Assembly (NCBI RefSeq): GCF_900107415.1
Contig: NZ_FNPX01000001.1
Coordinates: 186,001-250,000 of the forward strand
Reading direction: 5' to 3'
DNA length: 64,000 bases
Origin: Jannaschia faecimaris
GTDB taxonomy: Bacteria > Pseudomonadota > Alphaproteobacteria > Rhodobacterales > Rhodobacteraceae
Positions 58,114-64,000 of the stretch are shown here, in pieces (positions within the stretch are counted from its first letter, which is position 1; each line of letters begins with the position of its first letter). The position numbers and the translations under genes were made by a program. The notes beneath the pieces are model-generated. The model ran no database searches and was not told where the DNA came from. It saw only the letters and a list, made by a program, of their open reading frames with translations.

Positions 58114-58760
58114 GCCTTGCCCTCGGACAGGTGAAGCAGCGCGTCGCGGGTGCGCGCTAGAAAGGCGTCCTTGCCGTCACCCTCAAGCCGTAGCGGCGCG
58201 CCAAAAGTCACCTTGCACAGAAGTGGGACTGGCACGATTTCACCCTTGGGCATGACGCGGTTCAGGTTTTCAATCCAGACAGGCACGAAATCGGTGTCGG
58301 GGCGAACGCTGGCCAGATGAAACAGGCCGGTCTTGAACGGAAGCAGACGCTCATCGGTCAGGTTGCGCGTGCCTTCGGGAAATATGATGAGCGATGACCC
58401 CTCGTCCAGCGCCTCGGCCATCTGCTCTACAGGGGCTTCCCTCGGACCATCTCCGGTCCGATCGATCAGAACGGCGTTGAAGACCTGACGACCAATGAAA
58501 CTCTTCAACTTGCTGGCCAGCCAATAGTCCGCCCCGGCCACAGGCCGCACCCGCTCCCTCAGGCGTTTGGGCAGAACCGTCCAGATAAGGACGAAGTCGC
58601 CGTTGCTCGCATGGTTGGCGTAGTAAACGCGCCGTCCGGGCACCGGCTCCACCCCCCGCCAATCGGCGCGCACGGCGGTGATCAAACGGGCAAAAAGCTC
58701 AATGGCACCGGCGGCGACTGCGGCTGCGATGCGGGTTATGAAAGAAGTATCGGTCGTCAT
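58110..58760 (-). CDS. PlsC-like lysophospholipid acyltransferase
   Basis: A 216-residue membrane-associated acyltransferase with the catalytic His50-x4-Asp55 (NHASNGDF) and the later FPEGTRN motif. It should acylate a lysophosphatidate-like acceptor, giving the substrate of the CdsA-like enzyme whose gene overlaps its stop (ATGA). First gene of the four-gene operon. A short hydrophobic N-terminus (about 8-30) likely anchors it to the inner membrane. Confidence 0.9.
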   Translation of the reverse strand: MTTDTSFITRIAAAVAAGAIELFARLITAVRADWRGVEPVPGRRVYYANHASNGDFVLIWTVLPKRLRERVRPVAGADYWLASKLKSFIGRQVFNAVLIDRTGDGPREAPVEQMAEALDEGSSLIIFPEGTRNLTDERLLPFKTGLFHLASVRPDTDFVPVWIENLNRVMPKGEIVPVPLLCKVTFGAPLRLEGDGKDAFLARTRDALLHLSEGKA

Positions 58761-58787
58761 GGCGGCGACCTTAGTCGGGCGATTCCG

Positions 58788-59390
58788 TCAGGAACAGACC
58801 TCAGCGCCACGTCCGCCAAAAAATCCCGTCGCGCGTCGACATTCGGGGGCCTCCGCCTCCTGCGTCAGCACGCGGCCGGCTTCATCGATCGGGGGCATCT
58901 GTGCGCCGCCCGCGTCATAGCGTTGCCAGAGATCGCCGCGCAGGCCGGTTTCCCGCAACAGACCGCGACGCTTGGCTTCAAAGTAATAGCCCTTCGCGTA
59001 CCACATCATCGCCTCGTACTCGTCCCCGTCGCTGACCATCCACGCCCCCCGCAGGTAGCGGATGGAGTATTTGAGACCGGTATCCGCTTCCAGTAGTTGG
59101 CGCGGCTCCCCGGACATGCCCATGTTGCGCGCCGTTGCCGGAAGTATCTGCATCATTCCCCAATACGGGCCGTTCCGGGCGCGGGCGCGGTAGTCGCTTT
59201 CACGTTGAATGACGCGGTGCACAAGGCTGCGGGGGACCTCGTAGTAATCGGCCCATTTGTTGACCAAAGACCGAACTTCCGGCGTTTCACCGGGAAAGAG
59301 CGCGACTGCGGGTTGGGTCGTTGTCTGCGGCTCGGGGGTGGAAACACAGGCGGAAAGCACCAAGACAAGCGGCAAGAGAATACGAAGCAT
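58788..59390 (-). CDS. lytic transglycosylase, SLT domain, lipoprotein
   Basis: A 200-residue lipoprotein: signal MLRILLPLVLVLSAC with lipobox Cys15, then an SLT domain with the catalytic Glu64 (IQRESDYRA) and the GMMQILPATARNMG motif. It cleaves glycan strands of peptidoglycan to 1,6-anhydro ends. The ATG at 59390 is chosen for the signal; the frame extends 40 codons further. A C-terminal Cys-containing segment follows the domain. Confidence 0.92.
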   Translation of the reverse strand: MLRILLPLVLVLSACVSTPEPQTTTQPAVALFPGETPEVRSLVNKWADYYEVPRSLVHRVIQRESDYRARARNGPYWGMMQILPATARNMGMSGEPRQLLEADTGLKYSIRYLRGAWMVSDGDEYEAMMWYAKGYYFEAKRRGLLRETGLRGDLWQRYDAGGAQMPPIDEAGRVLTQEAEAPECRRATGFFGGRGAEVCS

Positions 59391-59508
59391 ATCGGAACGC
59401 GATCGGTTGTTTTTTGTCGCGTATCGCAGAATTCGACATCCGGGGAGTCCGGAGTTCGGCGTCGGCAAACCTCCGCCAGTGTTCGTCCACCTTGAACAAA
59501 GTCCCGTC

Positions 59509-60396
59509 ATGCGTCACGCCGGGGCGGTGAAACAACTATCCTACTGGATACAGGGCCTGACCCTGCGCGGGCTTCTGGCGCTGGTCGCGATGTTCCCGCT
59601 GCCCCATCGGCGGCGCATCGTCGGCTGGGTCACGGAAAAGGTCGTGCGCCATTCGCCCCTGCGGCACCGGATCACGGACAACCTGCATCACGTATGGCCG
59701 GACATCTCCGAAGACCGGTGCGACGCCATCGTTACCGAAGTCGGCCGCAACGTCGGGCGGTCCCTGACCGGGATCTGGTTCAACGCGGAGTTCGCCGACG
59801 AGGTCGCCAACCTTCGGCCCGACGGACCGGGATGGGAGGCCTTGCGCGCCGCCAAGGCGCACGGCAGGGGCGCAATCGTCGTGTCGGGTCACTTTGGCCA
59901 GTGGGAAGCGATTCGGCACGTTCTCAAGGCTGCCGGAATGGAAGCGGGCGCGATCTATCGCCCCAACAACAACCCTTACTACGAGCCGATCTTCCGCTCA
60001 GGCATCGATCTGGGTGGTCAACCGATCATTCCCAAAGGCCGCGCCGGATACCGGACGATGATCGGCCATCTGCGGTCGGGAGGGTTCATGGCGTTGCTGC
60101 CCGATCAGCATATTGGGGACGGCTCCGCGATGCCCTTCCTCGGACAGGATGCGAAAACCTCGCTTGCCGCGGCGGAACTGGCGCTGCGCTACGACATTCC
60201 GCTTGTTCCGGCGTTCGCACCGGACGACGGGGAGCTGCGTGTCGTATTCGAAGAACCTATCCCCCCGACCGATGCCAAAACCATGATGCGGGCCTTCAAT
60301 GACCGCCTGTCGTCGTGGGTCACGCGTTATCCGTCGCAATGGCACTGGCTGCATCAGCGCTGGAAGATTAGCCGTGTGAAGACGCCCAAACCCTGA
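59509..60396 (+). CDS. LpxL/HtrB-like lipid A acyltransferase family protein
   Basis: A 295-residue inner-membrane acyltransferase. It has one N-terminal span (about 15-33) and the catalytic His128-x4-Glu133 (GHFGQWE), plus LLPDQHIG(D) and a substrate-binding Arg-rich region. LpxL enzymes add secondary acyl chains to Kdo2-lipid IVA. Roseobacters often carry such genes without a full E. coli set, so the exact chain or acceptor is open. The start at 59509 removes 84 unconserved upstream codons. sdaA follows 7 bases later. Confidence 0.88.
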   Translation: MRHAGAVKQLSYWIQGLTLRGLLALVAMFPLPHRRRIVGWVTEKVVRHSPLRHRITDNLHHVWPDISEDRCDAIVTEVGRNVGRSLTGIWFNAEFADEVANLRPDGPGWEALRAAKAHGRGAIVVSGHFGQWEAIRHVLKAAGMEAGAIYRPNNNPYYEPIFRSGIDLGGQPIIPKGRAGYRTMIGHLRSGGFMALLPDQHIGDGSAMPFLGQDAKTSLAAAELALRYDIPLVPAFAPDDGELRVVFEEPIPPTDAKTMMRAFNDRLSSWVTRYPSQWHWLHQRWKISRVKTPKP

Positions 60397-60403
60397 GGCC
60401 CCC

Positions 60404-61804
60404 ATGTTCCTGAGCATCTTCGACATCTTCAAGCCGGGCATCGGCCCCTCGTCATCACACACGATGGGGCCGATGGTTGCCGCCGCCCGATTTCTGGCCG
60501 CCCTGCGCGGCGGGGCCGAGCCCGAACCGGGGGCCGGTCCGCCCGCGAAATTAACAGCGACGCTGCACGGATCGCTCGCCTGGACGGGCAAGGGCCACGC
60601 GACCGACCGCGCCGTGACACTGGGTCTGTTGGGGTTTGAGCCTGCGACGGTCGACATGGATGCCGCAGAGACCGCATTGTCGCAGCTGAAGGCGAGCAAG
60701 ACGGTAACGCCGGACGACTTGCCCCAGATGGCCTTCGACCCCGAGGCAAATATCATATTCGACTGGGGGCCGCCCCTGCCCGGCCATGCCAACGGCCTTG
60801 TCCTGCGGGCCTTCGATGCCGGCGACCGGCTTCGGATGGAAGAGACCTACTACTCCGTCGGGGGCGGGTTCGTCGTGACCGAGCGCGAGCTTTCGGACCC
60901 GCCCGACCTGCATGCCGCCAAGGCAGAAGCCGGGTTTCCCCATCCGTTCGGCAGCGCAGCCGAAATGTTGGAGATGGGTTCCACTTCAGGCCTCAGCATC
61001 GCGCAGATGAAATGGCGCAACGAATGCGTCCTGACACCCGAAACGCGCCTGAAAGAGCGTGTGGACGGCGTTTGGCGGGCAATGAACGCTTGTATTGATC
61101 GCGGTCTGGCACAGGACGGCATCTTGCCCGGCGGCCTGGCGGTGAAGCGCCGGGCCAAGGCCATCCACGCGCAATTACGGGATGAAGCGGGCAAGAACCT
61201 GGCTCAACCGCATGTCGTGAACGACTGGCTGTCGGTCTATGCGATGGCCGTCAACGAGGAGAACGCGGCGGGCGGTGCGGTCGTCACGTCGCCCACGAAC
61301 GGCGCGGCGGGGGTGGTCCCCGCGACGATCCGGTACTACCGCGACCACTGCGTCGGCGCGACGGAGGAGGGAATCCGGACGTTTCTTCTGACGGCGGCGG
61401 CGATCGGCGGTTTGATCAAGCACAACGCGTCGATCTCGGGGGCCGAGGTCGGGTGCCAGGGGGAAGTCGGATCCGCCTCGGCCATGGCGGCGGCGGGGCT
61501 TTGCGCCGCACTGGGCGGGACGAACGCACAGATCGAGAACGCCGCCGAAATCGCGCTGGAGCATCACCTTGGCATGACCTGCGACCCGGCCGCCGGACTG
61601 GTGCAGGTTCCCTGCATCGAACGCAACGGGCTGGGTGCGATCAAGGCCGTGTCGGCGGCCTCCCTTTCGCTGCGCGGCGACGGGACGCACTTCATGCCGC
61701 TCGACAATTGCATCGAGGCGATGCGCCAGACCGGCCGCGACATGTCCGAGAAATACAAGGAAACCAGTCAAGGCGGCCTGGCGGTCAACCTGCCGGAATG
61801 CTGA
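60404..61804 (+). CDS. sdaA: L-serine ammonia-lyase (single-chain, Fe-S)
   Basis: This enzyme deaminates L-serine to pyruvate and ammonia with a [4Fe-4S] cluster. The three Cys are Cys351 (GCQGEVGSA), Cys393 ([10 protein letters not shown]) and Cys404 (VPCIERNG), whose 42 and 11 spacing matches the Legionella enzyme. The order is beta domain (about 1-150) then alpha domain (about 180-460) in 466 residues. It provides pyruvate from serine. It is paired with an acyltransferase gene by position only. Confidence 0.95.
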   Translation: MFLSIFDIFKPGIGPSSSHTMGPMVAAARFLAALRGGAEPEPGAGPPAKLTATLHGSLAWTGKGHATDRAVTLGLLGFEPATVDMDAAETALSQLKASKTVTPDDLPQMAFDPEANIIFDWGPPLPGHANGLVLRAFDAGDRLRMEETYYSVGGGFVVTERELSDPPDLHAAKAEAGFPHPFGSAAEMLEMGSTSGLSIAQMKWRNECVLTPETRLKERVDGVWRAMNACIDRGLAQDGILPGGLAVKRRAKAIHAQLRDEAGKNLAQPHVVNDWLSVYAMAVNEENAAGGAVVTSPTNGAAGVVPATIRYYRDHCVGATEEGIRTFLLTAAAIGGLIKHNASISGAEVGCQGEVGSASAMAAAGLCAALGGTNAQIENAAEIALEHHLGMTCDPAAGLVQVPCIERNGLGAIKAVSAASLSLRGDGTHFMPLDNCIEAMRQTGRDMSEKYKETSQGGLAVNLPEC

Positions 61805-61812
61805 AGCCGCCG

Positions 61813-61856
61813 AGGCTCTGCCCCGGACCCCGGGATATTTCCGGCAAAAGGAAGAC
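61813..61856. repeat. Rhodobacterales-type intergenic element (from memory)
   Basis: The stretch between convergent sdaA and the glycosyltransferase gene reads GGCTCTGCCCCGGACCCCGG, then GATATTTCCGGCAAAAGGAA. This layout (GC-rich palindromic block, GATATTT, purine-rich end) resembles a short element that I recall seeing in many intergenic regions of roseobacter genomes. This window has only this one copy, so the repeat nature is not shown by the window itself. Confidence 0.35.
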
Positions 61857-61859
61857 GGG

Positions 61860-63452
61860 TCAGGCTGCGTCGTCTTGGGCGTTGCCCGGCTTTTCGTGCC
61901 CGGCCTGCGCCTCGCGGGCTTTCAGCTCGTCCCAGAGTGCCTGGTACCTTGGCTGCTTCATGAGTTCCTGAAACTGGTCGCGGTGCCATTGAACGCCCTG
62001 CTTATGCAGTTGCCTGATCTTGCGGTCGGCGCGCAGCGTGGCGAGTATTTCGGCAAAACCGGGCGCGCCGTCCTTGAGCGACTTGTCGCGGCCGCCCGAC
62101 ATGTTCCACTTGTCCCAGTAGTCGATGCCGAGATCCTCGTTGATGTGGTTTGCACGACCGCGGTTCTTTTTCAGGATATAGCTTTCGAGCGAGCGGAGCG
62201 GATAGTGATGCTGATACGCCGCGTCTTGGCATCCGTCCCACGGCATCGTCCACGTCTTGCCCTTGTTCATCCGGCTGGAGATGTCGGCCCCCGTGGGCGA
62301 CTTCCAGACGATGCGATCCTGCCAATCCTCGCGAACACGGGGGCGGTGCAGTCCGAAGTGGTACATCGCTTCGGGTTTGCGGAACATGGTCTTCACGTCG
62401 CGCTTCGTGCGCCCGCCCCGCTTGGGCACCTTTTCGCAAATGTGAAACTGCGCGGTCAGCGGCTTGTCCTTGAACGCCTGCACACCGCCATTCCCGAAGA
62501 TCTTCCAGGGAAAGCTCACGACGTCCGTTTCAGGGCCTAAATGGCGCATCAGAGCCTGAATCGTGCGGTCTTCAAGCTTCACATTGATGAATTCGTCGAC
62601 GTCAGCGATCAGGATCCAAGTGGCCTTGTGCAGTAACACGTGGTCCCGCGCCCATTTCAAAGCCGATTTGTGCGGTCCGCGTTGCAGGACAGTGTTCACC
62701 TGGTGCGTCAGCACGCCACCGGCGGGCGAAACCTCCTCCAACCGGTCCAGCAGGGGGTCGGTCGTGTCGTCGCAATCGTTCGTGAAGACGAGAAAATCGG
62801 TGAAGCCGATGGCGCGGTGATGCGCGATCCATTCCAGGATGTAGGGGGATTCGTTTTTCATCGTGGATATGATGAGAAACCGTTCGTCGGTTGGGCGGCC
62901 CTGTAAGACAACCGTTTCAGGCAGGCTCAGCGTCCAGAACTGACCCTCGTTCCGCCAGATCGCGCCGTCCAGCCGGGCGGCGATATCCATTACCGCCTCG
63001 CGCACCGGGCGACCCATTTCCTTGCCCCAATGGAAGCCGCCCCCGCCGATGATGCCGCCGGGGCGCACCACGCGGACGGCCTGTTCCAGGTCGGCAAGCA
63101 CCACGTCGTAGTGCTTGTTCCCATCCAGCCAGAGCCAGTCGAGCGAGGCATCCCGCAAACCATTCAGCGCCGCAGTGGACGGCAGCCGCACGATGCTGGC
63201 CTGCGGGAAGGCGTCCGTTACGGCAGCGAATTGCGCGTCGCGGGTCGCTTGGTCGGCCGTGTAAGCAAAAGGCCGGGCGTCCTGTTCCGCGTCTTCGGCC
63301 CAGGGGTCGATCAGGATCAGGGTCTCGGGAGCGGCGATGTCGATCAGGGCGCGCGTGGCACGACCTTCGTGGGTGCCGACCTCGGCACCGCGCGCCCCTT
63401 TCGGAAACGACTCGATCATCTTCTGACCGTTCTTGCGCAGGGCGCCAGGCAT
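61860..63452 (-). CDS. fused SAM methyltransferase and family-2-type glycosyltransferase
   Basis: A 530-residue protein. Residues 1-180 form a class I SAM-dependent methyltransferase of the Methyltransf_24 kind (GAEVGTHEGRATRAL near the start, LDWLWLDGNKHYDVVLADL). Residues 190-480 are a GT-A glycosyltransferase with the metal-binding Asp284-x-Asp286 (ADVDEF) and the start RFLIISTMKNESPYILEWIA. No signal peptide or membrane span. It could add and methylate a sugar on a capsule, O-antigen or exopolysaccharide. It lies 4 bases after the GSCFA gene, so both may be one transcript. Confidence 0.88.
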   Translation of the reverse strand: MPGALRKNGQKMIESFPKGARGAEVGTHEGRATRALIDIAAPETLILIDPWAEDAEQDARPFAYTADQATRDAQFAAVTDAFPQASIVRLPSTAALNGLRDASLDWLWLDGNKHYDVVLADLEQAVRVVRPGGIIGGGGFHWGKEMGRPVREAVMDIAARLDGAIWRNEGQFWTLSLPETVVLQGRPTDERFLIISTMKNESPYILEWIAHHRAIGFTDFLVFTNDCDDTTDPLLDRLEEVSPAGGVLTHQVNTVLQRGPHKSALKWARDHVLLHKATWILIADVDEFINVKLEDRTIQALMRHLGPETDVVSFPWKIFGNGGVQAFKDKPLTAQFHICEKVPKRGGRTKRDVKTMFRKPEAMYHFGLHRPRVREDWQDRIVWKSPTGADISSRMNKGKTWTMPWDGCQDAAYQHHYPLRSLESYILKKNRGRANHINEDLGIDYWDKWNMSGGRDKSLKDGAPGFAEILATLRADRKIRQLHKQGVQWHRDQFQELMKQPRYQALWDELKAREAQAGHEKPGNAQDDAA

Positions 63453-63456
63453 CCGA

Positions 63457-63999
63457 CTACTTCTTCAGCAGTGTTTCGAGACGATCCAACTGCGCCCGGA
63501 TCGCAGCCTCGGCCTCGGGGTGACGGGCGACCTTGCGCTTGCCCATGATCCGTTTGAGCGCGTTCAGATTGTCATCCCGCACCGCGGCCTCCAACCGGTC
63601 GGAGATCAGGCCGGCACAAGACAGTGCCGCAATCCAATGCTTGAGCATCTCCTCGTCCGTAGGTTGCTTCTCGCACCAGACCTGTTCGAAGAGCATCATG
63701 ATGAAGTCGAGCACGGCCTTGGGCAGGTGCCTTCGGTCCTGCTTGAAGGGCGAATGGAAGACGTCGGTAATGATTTCGTAGCTGGGCCAGTAGTGCAGGT
63801 ATCCCTCATCCCCCAGCTCCCGCATCAGCTCGTCCAGCGCGACGCGCAGAACAGATTTTGATACGGAATTGGCGCTGATGCAGGACACGGGCCGGAAGGT
63901 CGCGATCAGGGGCACCGGCGACAGCGTGGTGATGATCTTGGCGTCCGGGCGGTGTTTGCGGATCAGCGCGTAGATCGCGCGGATGTTGTCCTTGTTTTC
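63457..63999 (-). CDS. GSCFA-domain protein, C-terminal part (cut by window edge)
   Basis: The frame is open from the window end and runs 180 codons to the stop at 63457. TLSPVPLIATFRP, then SANSVSKSVLRVALDEL and YLHYWPSYEII, are the closing motifs of GSCFA proteins, a family of SGNH-like hydrolases thought to modify polysaccharides. The N-terminal half with the GSCFA motif lies beyond the window. The segment after about residue 95 of the ORF (helical, to LETLLKK) appears to be an added helical tail. It pairs with the glycosyltransferase gene downstream. Confidence 0.82.
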   Translation of the reverse strand, partial: ENKDNIRAIYALIRKHRPDAKIITTLSPVPLIATFRPVSCISANSVSKSVLRVALDELMRELGDEGYLHYWPSYEIITDVFHSPFKQDRRHLPKAVLDFIMMLFEQVWCEKQPTDEEMLKHWIAALSCAGLISDRLEAAVRDDNLNALKRIMGKRKVARHPEAEAAIRAQLDRLETLLKK

Positions 64000-64000
64000 C

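Overview
The window is an ordinary-looking stretch of chromosome from an alphaproteobacterium of the Rhodobacterales (roseobacter/Rhodobacter type). The DNA is GC-rich. Gene neighbourhoods typical of that group are present: petA-petB-petC; rsfS-rlmH-gpmI-envC-ctpA-rppH; rimP-nusA-ylxR-infB; and ilvD followed by a roseobacter-conserved protein. I see no phage, insertion sequence, CRISPR array or integrase. About 68 protein genes and one tRNA fill the sequence, with short gaps and many 4-base start/stop overlaps.

Layout. 1-5.9 kb: end of a GNAT gene, an AhpD-like protein, an OmpA-domain protein, a LysR regulator, and ilvD with two downstream conserved genes. 6-9.7 kb: a CPBP protease, then accD-folC-secreted protein. 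9.8-15.8 kb: zapE, an MFS transporter gene broken by one in-frame TAG, a gamma-glutamyltransferase, a methyltransferase and a secreted protein. 15.8-21.2 kb: the leftward operon rsfS to rppH. 21.5-27.1 kb: amidase and MscS channel, leuC, and an anchored periplasmic protein. 27.3-32.8 kb: secA, divergent from a parvulin isomerase gene followed by argJ and mutT. 32.9-33.1 kb: a 42-codon gene with its own -10 box, strong ribosome site and perfect hairpin terminator. 33.2-41.1 kb: hemH with a methyltransferase, then comF, grxC, nitrilase, marR, NYN nuclease, BKACE, SDR and glutathione-dependent formaldehyde dehydrogenase. 41.4-46.8 kb: rimP-nusA-ylxR-infB. 46.8-50.3 kb: a membrane protein and the cytochrome bc1 operon. 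50.5-56.2 kb: small enzymes, mtaB-dapF and tRNA-Lys. 56.2-58.8 kb: a compact lipid operon (CDP-alcohol transferase, small membrane protein, CdsA-like, PlsC-like). 58.8-64 kb: a lytic transglycosylase, an LpxL-like acyltransferase, sdaA, a methyltransferase-glycosyltransferase fusion and the end of a GSCFA gene.

Most of this is housekeeping: branched-chain amino acid, arginine, lysine/peptidoglycan, fatty acid, folate and heme synthesis, ribosome maturation, secretion, respiration and envelope lipids. The observations most worth following are: (1) the 42-codon stand-alone gene; (2) the nusA stop codon sitting in the loop of a perfect 8-bp hairpin, with the next gene (ylxR) in the same frame and lacking a canonical start; (3) the MFS gene with a single internal TAG; (4) the four-gene lipid operon whose CDP-alcohol transferase departs from the family signature; (5) the methyltransferase-glycosyltransferase fusion next to a GSCFA protein; (6) a coding-like frame without a start upstream of the formaldehyde dehydrogenase gene.
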